Below are positions 12,250-24,086 of a stretch of DNA of 64,000 nucleotides, piece by piece. The notes beneath the pieces are model-generated. The model worked only from the letters and a program-made list of their open reading frames with translations. It had not been told where the DNA came from and did not search any database. The translations under genes were made by a program, and so were the position numbers. Origin of the DNA: Chamaecyparis obtusa (lineage: Eukaryota; Streptophyta; Pinopsida; Cupressales; Cupressaceae); assembly GCA_027943335.1 (NCBI GenBank), contig BSBK01007741.1, forward strand, positions 62,001-126,000. The letters run 5' to 3'. The stretch's first letter is position 1. Every line of letters starts with the position of its first letter.

Positions 12250-14417
12250 GAAATAAAGGAGGGGGGAAAATTTATTCAAACTGAAAGAGAAATAGGAAAA
12301 AATAGAGAAAGGGCATCAAACAGCCCTATCAAGATCAACCAAGTGATCAAATTGATTGGACAAGCCCATCGGAAGTTGAGTCTTATCAACAATGTTCCAA
12401 TTACACATATGGTCAGAAGCCCACTTCACCAAACAATCAGCAACACTATTCCATTCCTTGGGAATATGAGTGAAAGTAATAGACTCCAAAGAATTACACA
12501 AATTATAAATCTGGTCTACAATCAAAGCTAACTTCCAACTAACAACTTCAGAATGTTGTTGATTCAATAGACATATCACCACTTGAGAGTCGAATTCACA
12601 AATAAGCCTTTTCCAACCAAGGTCACAAGCATTTTTCATAGTATACAAAATAGCTATGGCCTCCATCAGGTTGTTAGTGTGATGACCTTTATAAATTGAA
12701 AATAGAAATTGAACATCCCCCATACTATCTCTGCCAACACCACCAATACCAACAGGGCCTGGATTGCCCTTGGAAGACCCATCCGTGTTGATTTTAGGAA
12801 CACCCTACGGAGGGGCACTCCACTTCCCCACCCTATTTATCTTTCACAAGGGATGTCTACACATCTTTCTTAGTATTTTTCCATGTGAGGGGGGAATATT
12901 CAGGTGATTATTGAAAATATCCTCCCCTGGTTCCATGGCCTTGGAAGTGTCACATTTTGGAGAAACAGTTTCCCCCAAAGAATGGAGAATTTTCCACCAT
13001 AAGTGAGGAACCTCCAAAAACTCATCCTTAAAGATATGATGGTTCCTCTCCAACCAAATATGCCAAATAATAAAGGAGGGTCCAAGAGTCCAGGCAACTT
13101 GAAGAAATGAAGTCTTCACAAGAGCCTTATCCTAGCGAGCAAAGAATTCTACAAGTGAAGAAACATGCCAATAGGATTGGTTCCACACATTCCACCAAGA
13201 GTGCCAAATATGTCTAGTGAAAGAGCATTGGAAAAAGAGATGAGAGACATTTTCTTCACTAGTCTAGCATAGAACACACATTGAGGGTCCTTGGAAGCCA
13301 TGCTTGCATAAATTATCCCATGTAAGGCACTGGCTATGGACCACCAACCACATAAAAAAATTGCATTTGGGCCAAGAAAACTTGTACCAGACTTGCTTCC
13401 ACCAAGGCACTTGGATGTCCCCTAATGTCTACCAGAGAACCTCAGCATATCCTATAGATGCTAAAAATTTTCCAGACAAATCCTCACTATCCCAAGAAAG
13501 AACATCATTACCAACCAAAGTAGTACACTCATGAGACTTCAAAATTTGAAACAACTCCTTCCTATTCTCCTCAGATCCTCCTGGAGGCCATTCAGAAGGG
13601 TGTTTCCAATGAAAGGAAGGAGCCAAACCTCTAACACACCCTGTCTTATAAAAATCAACTATGTCCCAACTAGCAACACTAAAATTTTGATAGAGGGAAT
13701 GGAGCTGTGGATGAGTGGAAAGGATAGGAGGGTGCCCATCTCAAGAGTCAAGTTAAAATAAAGCTTATGATCCTGAATGACAAATCCAAAAGAGACCATC
13801 TTTAACCAACTGAGCTCCAAAATTTAGCATATTCCAAATCATGGATCCTCTCCCTTCTAGAGGAAAATGGTGAACTTCAACCACATCAATAGCTAGAAAA
13901 TACTTATGGGTGAGAATACGAGCCCAAAGTTGATGCTGGTTAGTACACCAATGCTAGTAAAGCTTTGTAGCAAGAGCTTGTCCATTTAAAATAGCTGATC
14001 GTAGGCCAAGGCCACCCTCCTTCTGAGGTCTACACACTATTTCCCATTTAACCAAACTCCATTTAGAAGTTGAAAGGTTCCCACTCCAAAGAAATTGACG
14101 GGACAGAGCATCAAATTCCCAAACAAAATACATAGGAGCAACCTAAACAAAACACCTATAAATTGGAAGGGCTTGAATAATAGACTTTAATAGATTTAGG
14201 TGAGCAATAGTTGATAGCCATCGATGAGTCCAATGGTTAACCTTTTGTCATAGCTTATCAAGCAAAACTTGCTAGGAAGATCTAGGATGTCTACCAATAG
14301 TAAGAGGAATACCCAAATAAACAAAGGGAGGAGACCCAATCTGAAACCTCAAAATAGCAGCAATACACCTCTGAATAGCCTCTGGAGTATTGAAGAAAAA
14401 AATGGAGGACTTTTTCT
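12250..14417 (-). pseudogene. LINE L distal coding: RT C-terminus, zinc-binding domain, RNase H
   Basis: Read from 14417 leftward: an RT block with SSIFFFNTP and FVYLGIPLT (about 14272-14415), the long region typical of the zf-RVT domain of plant L1 elements, a block FIIWHIWLERNHHIFK (about 13040-13100), and an RNase H with EFDSQVV and AVADCL-like motifs (12316-12723; IPKEWNSVADCLVKWA). In the family these give target-primed reverse transcription and RNA removal. Several stops and frameshifts make it inactive. The reading of SSIFFF joins in sense to the sequence at 21621, across M. Confidence 0.85.
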
Positions 14418-16344
14418 TGTTGGGTATATTCTTGATTTTTTGAGGTTTTTGTCCAAACATTGGTTTAGTCCTCTGGTCTGTGAAGTTTTCCTAGGTACAG
14501 GTGTCGGAAGTTCTTCAAAAAATTGTCATAGCCCACTTCAAAAATCCTTACCCTAGGTCTTGTCCTTGAAAAATGTTGAATTCATGCAAAATTCCTCATG
14601 ATTAGCCCTTATTCTTCTATTTCATTGTTACCTTTTTAAGTCACTTAAGCTAATTAAATCATGCACGTGATAAATGTTTTGTGTTTGTTGAATTGAAAAA
14701 GGTCATAGCATGTCTCATATAGTATTTAGCGATTCAATGAACAAGTCAATCTTATGCTAAGCATCATTTTAGTCACGTGGTCTCTAAGTCTCCCGGTCAA
14801 CACCTCAACCATTTAGCGAACTGGAGAATATGTTAAAATGCTAAGTATTGTCTTTGTTTGCGTAGTCTCCAAATATCTAGTGGTTATCAGAAAACATCTA
14901 GCGATTTGGTGAATGCATTATCTCCAATTCATGTATTCCTTGGCAGTTCTTTGCTTACACTCAGCAACTCGCCGATGATGGTTATCGCTCATTCTCTGAA
15001 TCTAGCAGTTAAGGGAAAAATAACCTAGTGACTTGGTGAATACCGTAGATCATTGTCAGGATTGACAGTTGTGGTTTAATCTCAGATATTATTGGGTCCT
15101 ACATGTTTCATTTGGTGAATGAGAAACTATGTAAAGACTTCTAAGTTTGGCAGCCCCAATAGTTTGGTATGAAGAATTTGGTGGAACGGGTTGTTTCAAG
15201 TGTTCGCTTGTTCTCAGAATAAATTAGTAAGAAGCTAAATGATTTAGCAATTCAGCAAATCATGTCATCGCGGGTTCTCTAAAAAAAGGTAAAGGGCATA
15301 ATCATTTGGCAAATGCGCGAATAAAAGGATTGGCTAAGTTTTGAGTCTTCAGTCACTTAATCGCGGATTGAAATACTCAGTGTTTAATATGATTTGGCAA
15401 TTCAGTGAACCCTTTGTTCACTAAATCTCATGATCAAATGACCAAGGATCAAATATTTCAGTGAACTAGCGATAGTCGTAGATCATTGACAAGATCAATG
15501 GTTCATCTAGAATCTCAAAATAAAGATGATGGTAAAGTAAAGATTCAGCGATTCAGAGAGTAAAGGCTTCGCTAGTTCTCCAAGTAATTTAGTGGTTAAG
15601 TGATCCATTAAGCAAATGTGTGAACCCTTTGTTCACTAAATCTCCAAAAGATTTAATAGTTAGTCGTGGCATTAAGAGAATGCGAGATGGCTTTGTTCAC
15701 TAGTTCACCAAATAATAACTGTAGTCAAGTGCTCGAAGGGTATCACTGTGTTCACTAATTCATGAAAAGTATCATGAGTTAAGGATTGCATTTCGAGAAC
15801 TCATGAAGTCTTTGGTCGCTAGTTCTCTGAATATATGCTAGGGTTAACATTGCATTCAGCGATCACGAGAAGCTTTTAGTCGTGGATTAGCTGATTCGGC
15901 CCAGTTGGAAAAGGTAATAAAAGAAAAGAAAGGGGACAGTTGCCTACATGGATAAAGTACAGTATCAAGCTGGAAAGTAAACTAATGAGCCATCCAATTA
16001 GTTTCAAAGGAAGATTGCATGACGTAAATAGGTTTAAAGTGCAGGATCTTAATCATTTGCCTCTTTGCCTTGTTTTCGAGTTTTTTAAAATCTATCTGTC
16101 AACATCTATACATTGGCTAGCTCCATTTTGAAAACTGGTGACATGTGAAATTGAATGTGGGAGCAATTAAGGAGATTTTTAATGATTTTGGTAGTTGTAC
16201 ACACTTGATCTGCGTTCATAAATAAGTTAAGCTCATTGTTTCCTATGTCCAAAATCACTCGAAGAGAATTGTGTCATTTTGAAGCGATTTTTGAGCGCCA
16301 AGTGAATCCATTTTGTAGAGATTGAAGATAATTCTGTAGCAAAG
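14418..16344 (+). other. M leader with degenerate short repeats, no gene
   Basis: From about 14690 to 15900 the sequence repeats loose variants of 'agcgattcagtgaac', 'ttgttcactaaatctc' and 'gtagatcattgtcagg' at irregular spacing, on the plus strand. No reading frame of note. It leads directly into the long frame starting at 16345. Confidence 0.5.
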
Positions 16345-19300
16345 ATGAGTCAACCTGAGAGAAGCACAACATCTTCCAGCAGTGAAGTAAAGGCTAAAAG
16401 TGGTGAAGATAAGGGTAAGCCTAATTATTCAGATGAGTTTTTGAAATTGCTACCTGGTTCTAGTCAAAACAAAAGAGCTCCTGATGATGTTTTCGAAGAT
16501 GTTCTAGGGTTTTGCAGAGATCCTATCACACCGGATACCACAGGTTATACTATCTTCAACTTCTTTTATAAAAATAGAGATAGTCATATTCCTATATGTA
16601 ATGGTTGGGATTTGGGGTTAGGGAAATTAGTAGTGCCTGATGTATTCCTAGATGTAGATTTAATTGTGGCTCTAGCTAGGCGTTACGACCCTATTTCTAA
16701 AACTATTAGGAAAGAGGACCAGTCAGCTTTGCTTACTCTTGATAGGGGTTTGTTCATGAAGGCTTTTAATGTCTATACATCCACATCTACTAAAATTGAC
16801 CTGAGCAAAGAAAAGGAGAGGTACAAGAAGAACATAAGGATAGTGAAGGACCAAATAACAAAGCATATCCCAAAATAGGATAAGTATATAGCTCCCCTCC
16901 GTACTCACATGAATGCCCCTTACCAATTTAAATCCCTTCAGCATTACATGAAGCAAACTTGTTATGGGTTGTGTAGGGTTTTGAGAATTGATGGGGATGC
17001 AGAGTTTTTACTAGCTGATCTCATGATCATTATCCTAGACATCCAAAATTCTTTGGTTAATACTAACTATGATTACATCCAGTATATCATTGATAGAATG
17101 CATGAGGGTTTGATTTCTCTCAAGGATAGTCAGAGCCCAATTAAGTTCATGCATTATTCTTTGCTAATGCACTTAATTTTGTTCTTCAATATTAATAGTT
17201 TTGATTCGAACATGCTGAAGCCAAGGTTCAACTTTGAAGGCTAGTATAATCCGGTGCAATTATGGGTGAGGAAGTGGAATTCTACTTCCAATGAGGGGAA
17301 TTCTTGTATCTTTCAGAATTTCATTTTTTATCCTCTTATAAGGATGTTAGGTATCAATACTACAAGGATATCCCCAAGGGTCCTTAGGCTCCTATGACCA
17401 GTGCAGTTTGTGAACAAATGGGAGGGAGATCACAATTGGGGTGATTTTTATTTGGGGGAGAATGCTACAATTTTGAGAGTCTATGGTTTCCCCCAACCCC
17501 CACATCTGTTACCAAAATTTGTGCCTCCAAGGGTTGCTTGTTTGGAATTTGTGTGACAGTTGATGTGGACAGACAAAGAACTTCTAGCCCCTCACAGGAA
17601 GGGTACATTCACACCTAGGAAATTCAAGATAGGTGACTTCCTGGTAGGAAACAGGGCATTTCCTCAAATTACTACATGGTTAAATCAGTTCAAAATGGCT
17701 ACTAGTGCTTGTAGACATGTAGATCCTGAGGGCTTTATCAAAATTTCCAGGATGCTCTACATCCCAAACATTGGTGTGAACAAAGAACATGAAGGCTTGG
17801 ATGAGGAAGATGTAGTCAGAAACATCATTGATGATGATGAGGTCAAAAGGAGATGGAACAAGTACTTTGATTTGATAGACTTGTCAAAACAAGTGATGGC
17901 AGCCCAGCTTCCTTTTGAGGGTTTCTTCCCTAACCTTCCCTATTTAGAAAGAATTGACAAGATGATAGAGATGCATGACACTCTATCAAATCAGTTGGAG
18001 AAGTTGATTAACCAGAGTCAACCAAAGAAAATGAAAGACTATTCATCTTCTAATCAAGAGGAGTTTTCTGATGAGTCACAAGAAGGGAACAACCTGCCAT
18101 AAATGGAAGATGTACAAAGTGTTAGGCCTGTTGAAGACCAACCAGAAATAGGGGATACTCCAGAGCCACCTTTGAAGAAACAAAGGCTTGAGGTAGGAGA
18201 GCCTTCAAGGCAGGAAAAACAAAAGAGAACAATTGATAGAGCGTCTGCTCTAGTGCTAGGTGATAGGGTTTACCATCACCAATTGAGAAAAGCAATAAGA
18301 GAAGGAAAGAAGGTGGCCACTGATGAAGCAGATAAGGAACAGTCCCTGTGGTCAGAAAGGGATATCAGAGTGGTCTATCAGGAGGAATTTTTGAGTGATG
18401 ACCAGTTTATTAAAATTGATGAATTCAAGAGTTTCCTTATTTGGAATAAGCAACAAGAAGTGAGGAAAGTTCTGCCTAAAGGTATGGAGCCAAGTGAAGA
18501 GACATTGAGAGTCTTAAATTCTTATGATCCTAGCCTTGATCCCATAACTACAGATGAAGCTAGACAACTGGTCAAGTCAAGTGGAATGCTATTGACTCCA
18601 GGATGGGATCTGACTTTTGCTTTCATCATAGATCAAATAAGAAAGCAACTGTAGGGCAGCCTGTCATATGAGGTTCACATTGGTGATATGATAAGAAGAA
18701 GTGGCTATGACCCTAAGTCTCAAGTTGTTGCAATGTGGTCCATGGCCCCTAGGACTCAAAAGCCATCCCTATTGAGTATAGAGGATAAAATGGAAGGGAA
18801 TCAGATTATTTGGACTGTGTAGAATACAACTGACCTTGAAGTTTCTAAGGTAGTAACTCATTGGGCTAACCTGAATGAGGCAAAAACAGTTCAATTATTT
18901 GAAAGGTACTTTAAGTTGTTTGAAAGTGCAAACTTGGTGGCCAAGGATAGAGATTTAAAATTGATGAAGATCAAGCAGCTAGAAGATGAATTGGCAAAGA
19001 TAAAAGTGAAGCTTGAAGAAGCTTCGAAGGTAATTGTTTTCCCCCCTGTGCAAATTGAGGTCCCAATTCAAATTGATGAAGAAGTACCTAAGGGACCTAC
19101 TAAAGATTTGGATAAGATAAGGATAGAGGCATCTTTGGACACCATGTCAAAGATTGTGCAATATAGGTGAAATAAGATAATAGAGAAAATGGATACAGTT
19201 TATCAATCAGTCAGCCAATTGCACCAGACCAACAGAAAGATAAATGAATCATTGGCTGCTTTGGAGCCACTTCATAGTAATTGGTCTGGAAGAAGTTTTT

Positions 19301-19824
19301 TGTTTGATAAACTTGATAGCCTACAGGAGCATAAACCTGAGATCCCTAGAGTAGTTACAGAAGTTTTTGAGAAGATTGGCTTAATCAATGTTGTTTCAAA
19401 GTTTTTTAAAGGTAAGTCCAACCAGGTGAGGGTTAAGTTGTTTATGTTTGATAAACATTATAGCAAGTATCTTCCTACGGTATGTGATGACAATGGAAAC
19501 CTGATCAAGTTGGAGGAATGGAAACTGTCAATGGATCAGTTGGTGATTACACAAGATGCTTTCCTTAATAATGACAATACTTTGGATTTTGAGAGGTGTA
19601 ATAGCATAATTGACAGTCTTTTTAAAATTGAAAATGATTGCATACGCTTTGTGGCAGAAGCCAAAAATATAACTGACTCCATGTGGGATAATCAAGTCAT
19701 CTTGTTACAAGAATTGTAGACTTACAACTGGCCATCGGATGATGAAGTAGCGGCTTGGGAGAAGCTAACAATAAAGAAGAAAAAGAGGCCAGTTGTCCAA
19801 CTTGTAGAGGAAGAGGAAGACTAG
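16345..19824 (+). pseudogene. M giant reading frame (about 1160 codons), unknown protein
   Basis: One frame runs from ATG 16345 to TAG 19822 with no frameshift. It is cut by nine stops: TAG 16876, TAG 17242, TGA 17395, TGA 17554, TAA 18100, TAG 18652, TAG 18820, TGA 19168 and TAG 19717. Each is one C-to-T step from CAG, CGA or CAA. The N-terminus is Ser-rich and polar. The middle (about residues 190-600) looks globular. Near residue 610 is a basic, nuclear-signal-like patch (PPLKKQRLEVGE). The last third has heptad-like segments (KDRDLKLMKIKQLEDELAKI) and a terminal lysine run (KKKKR). No polymerase, protease or knuckle motif. I do not recognise it; a faint likeness to the coiled-coil debris of E (22560-23330) is not proof of kinship. 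Confidence 0.6.
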
Positions 19825-20532
19825 AGTTGCAAATGGCACCTGATCCAGAAATTGAGGGAGAGCAAGTTTCAAACAAAGGATGATGTAAGTTAGCTGGAAT
19901 GGCGGTCATCATTCATGCAGCAAATTCAACAACTGCTCTGAAATATCTTTAGACAAAGATGCCACCTGCGGAATTGTTGAGAAAAGATTTTTGTAATGTG
20001 TTGTTACAATCTGTTTGTCAGTTTGTAATCTTGTCTCTAGTGTATGATCTTTTCTAGCCATCCCAAGCTTGTTGCATCCTTTCGAGGATTCCAAGATGGC
20101 TATGTTATATATAGTAAGTTTTTAATCTTTTGAGAGGAGGTTGAAAATATACTGTAGAGGGACGCATGGCTCCATTGTTGAAATCTTAGAATATTTTGTC
20201 AAATTTTGAAATGTATTGATGTAGTGAAATTTTACTGGAATACAATAAAATTACTTTGCATGATTTCAGTTGTCTTCTTGTTTGAATTCTGTGGCTTTTG
20301 TGTATTGAATCTGTAATGTAGTTTTGATATACCATTTACAAGGTATCTGTGATTTTAATCTCTAGTTCCTTTCAAGGAAAGGGTAATGTCTTTAGGTTAA
20401 TTTTTGAGAGCTTAGGAGTTTGGCAAGAATTTGATGATCAAATGTGTTTAGGAGAGAATGAATTGTAAGGCATTTCATTTGGGATTTGTTTGTGTTTCAT
20501 TTAGAAGATTTCTTTAAATGTATGTTTCACTG
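19825..20532 (+). promoter_or_regulatory. M U3-like region with TATA box and AATAAA
   Basis: After the frame comes a TATATATAG at 20106-20114 and AATAAAA at 20244-20250, about 130 bases apart. This is the order expected in an LTR (promoter then RNA 3' end). I see no coding potential on either strand beyond short shadows. Confidence 0.4.
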
Positions 20533-21620
20533 TTTGACTCTATACCCTAGGATAAGGCACTGGTCTATCCTCGATTTGCAGAGATCTCATCATCAACAAA
20601 ACTTAAATGATTATTTACTTTCATGTATGTTTGAATGACTGAGAAGATAATGTTTGTATCAAGGATATAAACTAATGTTGTGATCCTTTCAAGAAGTAGA
20701 TCTGACATGGGTTAACATGCCCGAGTTCAAATCTCAAAAAGAAGAAGAAGTTTATCCTTGTCACACTTGCCATTTTTCTGCAATGAGTGTTTACTTGTGT
20801 TAATATCATGGATTGGCTTTCTCAGCTCTGCATCAGTTGCAACAAGAGGCATTAATAAATCATTGCTAGAACCTTTGATCCACTATAGGATTTCATTATG
20901 AAGCAATGATTCTGAAGATAGGTACACCCGCCTAGGTCTGTGGAGCCCGAAGTAGAAGAAGGACTTGGTCCTTATCAATTAGCCTTTTCCTTGTAAGAAT
21001 ACAGAATTGGGAACCTGAGAATCAAGTTTGATAGCTATATTGGTGATTCTACATGAAAAAGAGATAACAAATTGGTGACTCTACTATTTGACTCTATACC
21101 CTAGGATAAGGCATTGGTCTATCCTCGATTTGCAGGGATCTCATCATCAACAAAACTTAAATGATTATTTACTTTCATGTATGTTTGAATGAATGAGAAG
21201 ATAATTTTTGTATCAAGGATATAAACTAATGTTGTGATCCTTTCAAGAAGTAGATCTGACATGGGTTAACCTGCCCAAGTTCAAAGCTCAAAAAGAAGGA
21301 TTTTATCCTTTTCACACTTGCCATTTTTTTGCAATGAGTGTTTACTTCTATTAATATCATGGATTGGCTTTCTAAGCTTTGCATCAGTTGCAGCAAGAGG
21401 CATTAGTAAATCATTGCTAGAACCTTTGATCCATTATAGGATTTCATTATGAAGCAGTGAGTCTGAAGATAGGTACACCCACCTGGGTCTATGGAGCCTG
21501 AAGGAGAAGAAGGACTTGGTCCTTATCAATTAGCCTTGTCCCTGTAAGAATCTTGAATTGGGAACCTAAGAAGCAAGTTTGATAGCTATATTGGTGATTC
21601 TACATGAAAAAGAGATAATA
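20533..21620 (+). repeat. Tandem duplication at the M right end, LTR-like with primer site between copies
   Basis: Copy 1 (20533-21086) and copy 2 (21087-21620) both start tttgactctataccctagg and run about 540 bases with few changes. Copy 1 ends gagataaca and is followed by attggtgactctact, which resembles the TTGGCGACTC-type primer site of plant gypsy elements. Copy 2 ends gagataata at the LINE junction. This is the arrangement LTR end, primer site, LTR end, as unequal recombination between LTRs or a circular intermediate could leave. Confidence 0.65.
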
Positions 21621-22162
21621 GTTCTCATTAACTTTCTGACCTAAAGCTACAAGATACACATCCAAAGCATGCTTAAAAGAAGTGGCTTCCTAAAGATGGG
21701 CCTATCCCATAAATGAAGTATCATCCACAAACTGAAGATGTGAAAGAGGAGGCAAGCCAACACCCCATTTCCACCCATGAATCAAACCCTAGTGAGCACG
21801 AAGCTTAAGAAAGCAGCCCAAATCCTCGGCCAAAATGATGAAGAGGTAAGGTGAAATAGGGTCCCCTTGGTGAAGTCCTCTAGAGGCACCAAAGGGCTCT
21901 GAAGGAACACCATTCACAAGAATAGAAAAAGAAGCTAAAGAAACACAACTCATAATCTAGTTCACCCACTATTAGCAGAAACCAAAGGCCAAGAGGATCT
22001 TTTGGAGAAAACTCCATTTGACTCTATCATAAGCCTTAGCCATATCCAATTTAATGAACATAGCTCTCTCTTTTGATGTATGCATAGAGTGGATAGCTTC
22101 AGAAGCAATAAAAATCCCATCAAGAATTTTCTTACTAGCCACAAAACCACCTTGTTCCCTCT
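21621..22162 (-). pseudogene. LINE L proximal coding: N-terminal half of reverse transcriptase
   Basis: Read from 22162 leftward: EQGGFVASKKILDGIF, then IKLDMAKAYDRVKW (a standard L1 RT block holding a catalytic Asp), then GLHQGDPISPYLF, then FVDDTSFMG, the polymerase active site (usually YADD or FADD). Stops lie after LLAFGF and elsewhere. The frame ends at the M junction and continues at 14417. Confidence 0.88.
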
Positions 22163-22383
22163 GATTAATTTCTAGCATTGTTATACTTTTAGTTTTGCAA
22201 TGATAGAAGAACTTAGAGAATCCCATAGTGCATATACTTTGTAGGCCTATTTGAAGTATACATCCTTGGGTTGATAATTTAAATGTGCCTTCATAATGAT
22301 GAGATAACTACTTAGTATGGATGCCCAATCGCTAAGTTATGGTTCTCAAGCCTAGTTATTAAAACCATTATAGGATCCCAACA
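22163..22383 (+). repeat. 3' LTR of K, right part
   Basis: This resumes K LTR sequence at gattaattt (equivalent to 8625) and ends CCCAACA, followed by target duplication CACTT. Combined with 10984-12249 it gives 1487 bases, 15 fewer than the 5' LTR; 12 of these are the target loss at the LINE. Confidence 0.88.
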
Positions 22384-22559
22384 CACTTCATTTATACATG
22401 AAAACTGACTCTTTACAAAATTACGCCCCTTTAGTGCATGCTCCCGGTATGTATGTAGTACACTTAGCATATATTTATACATTTGGCGTATACATTATAC
22501 TTCTCCTTTTTTGAGATTAATTCCAAAATCAAAATTTGTACTTACATTTTGTCAAAAAT

Positions 22560-23330
22560 GTGCTAATGGGTTTTCATGAGAGAATCTAAGAGGTTTTCCC
22601 ATTCCTCTTTCAAGTTGGTGAGAGCAATGTTCTCAAGACCGACTTGTGCATGCATGTCAAAGATGTTCCCCAACACTGAAATCTCAAGTGTTGTAACTAA
22701 GGCTTGTGCCTTGACAATGTGTCACTCAATTATTTTGAGGTGAGGATGCAACTCTACTTGAAGCTCAGTGACTTGGTCACTTATCTTATCTTCCTAGTTC
22801 CTCAAGTCTTCTCTTGACCACTTGAGTTCTTGAAATTTTAGAATATGCTTATGAAAAGCATTTGGCTCAGTTAAGGATGCATTTTCATTGGCTAGAATTT
22901 CAACATCCAACTTTTTAATATTTTCACTGACCTCAACAATGAAATTCTCCATAGTGCATAACTTAAATAACATTTAACATATTTTTTGAGTAATAGTTGG
23001 TAGGTCAGTGATTACCTCAGAAAGCTTGACTTTGTTTATTGCCACTTATTGGTTGATCTTTTCAACTAACTCATTATGAATCTTTGCTTCTTCCCTCTCT
23101 TCAATTTTCTTTTTAGCATCAATGTCTGGGGCATTTATTTGGTTGGAAAGGGTGGCAAGTTGGTCCAATATAGGTGTCTCTTCATTAATTTGGACCTTAG
23201 GTACAACTTGCTACAAGATGTCTCTTACATCTTCAAGTATTTGTTTGCTCTGGCTCTCTTTCTTTAGCTTCTCCTAAGATGCCTTCCTTGTGCATAACTC
23301 CCCATATTTTCTCAGTACTTCAGGGTCCAA
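22560..23330 (-). pseudogene. E coiled-coil frame remnant
   Basis: The reverse strand reads a Glu/Lys/Leu/Ile-rich stretch with few stops (for example EIILDQLATLS-like, KKIEEREEAKIHNELVEKI, ISDQVTELQVELHPHLKII), which looks like a long coiled coil. It lies downstream of the unknown E frame and could be its C-terminal part. The region 23331-24086 between is too broken to read, and 22389-22559 is the E 3' untranslated region with nothing recognised. Confidence 0.4.
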
Positions 23331-24086
23331 GGTCCTTGGGTCACATTCAGGTATTTCTATGATTTCATCAAGTGTGACTGGCCCTTTTCCATGCTTTTTC
23401 TTCTTCTTCTTGGGCTCTTGGGGTGATGTTTTAACAAACTAAATTATATCCTTTACCTCAACACTTAGATTTTCTTTCTCGGTAGATATTGTATCTTCCT
23501 TCTTCTTCTCCTTGATAACCTATGTGTTGGTTGATTGAGATGGAGCTTTAGATGTAGTATCTAGTGGTGTTATCTCGGTAGGCTTAGGGTCATATTGTCT
23601 TTGTGTATCTACCTCTTTTGCCTTAGGTGTTTTTGTCTCTACAGTGTTTGTTGTGCTTGTTCCCTCTTCCCCTGATGTATCCTTAGGTTTCTTATGGATT
23701 TAGCCTTCAGGTTCTTCTTATGAAATATTTTAAATAGCTTGCATCGATATTGGAAGATCATCTGGTATAGTGCTCACTACTAGCTCGGTAGAGGCTTACT
23801 CTTCTGGTTGAGCTCCAGAAATTGTTACATCCTCATCATCTTTTATTTTTTCCTCAATGTGTACATCATATGAATCATTATTGATTCATTGTATTTCTAC
23901 CTGCTCCAGTGTATCCTAGATTAAACTTATTTTCTCATTGGCATCAGTAGTATCAGGTGCCTCAGCATCTAATAACTCAATGGTTTTCATTTGTGCTAGG
24001 TCTGCATCATCATAATTTATTCATTTTCCTTTCCTCTTATGTTTCTTCTTGGGTCTAATGGCCAAAGCCAACTTTTCAAACTCAGC

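Larger units (their letters stand above)
14418..21620 (+). mobile_element. Element M: LTR-type insert in the LINE, ends only partly resolved
   Basis: M separates two halves of the LINE RT whose protein reads through (GQKVNEN at 21621 side, KSSIFFF at 14410 side). Flanks tttct (14413-14417) and gttct (21621-21625) differ by one base and fit a five-base duplication. M begins TGTTGGG and ends GAGATAATA, one change from the TG...CA form seen at 21069. It holds a very long broken frame and no pol. I cannot find a matching 5' LTR, so M is either 5'-rearranged or of another type. Confidence 0.55.
12250..22162 (-). mobile_element. LINE L (L1-type), 5'-truncated, interrupted by M
   Basis: Minus-strand non-LTR element lying in the K 3' LTR. 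Its 5' end (22162) starts inside the reverse transcriptase, so all of ORF1, the endonuclease and the finger domain are missing. Compared with the intact K LTR, 12 bases of target (attgtgcagtta) are gone and there is no target duplication. No clear poly(A) is seen at 12250. With M removed it is about 2.7 kb. Confidence 0.85.
7344..22383 (+). mobile_element. Element K: small non-autonomous gypsy-type LTR element
   Basis: Target duplication CACTT is exact (7339-7343 and 22384-22388). LTRs start TGATGAGCC or TGACGAGCC and end CCCAACA. The internal region is only 2138 bases (8846-10983) with a primer site, one broken frame of 246 codons and a purine tract, so no pol. The 3' LTR is split by LINE L. 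The first 280 bases of the two LTRs differ at about 5% by eye. Confidence 0.88.

Noticed and set aside
16345..19824. Programmed stop readthrough or a variant genetic code in M
   Set aside because: TAG, TGA and TAA all occur, each one C-to-T change from a sense codon, and neighbouring elements show the same decay.
14418..21620. M as a Helitron or DNA transposon
   Set aside because: No CTRR end, no A/T insertion site, no terminal inverted repeats; TG start, near-CA end, five-base flanks and a primer-site-like sequence fit an LTR origin better.
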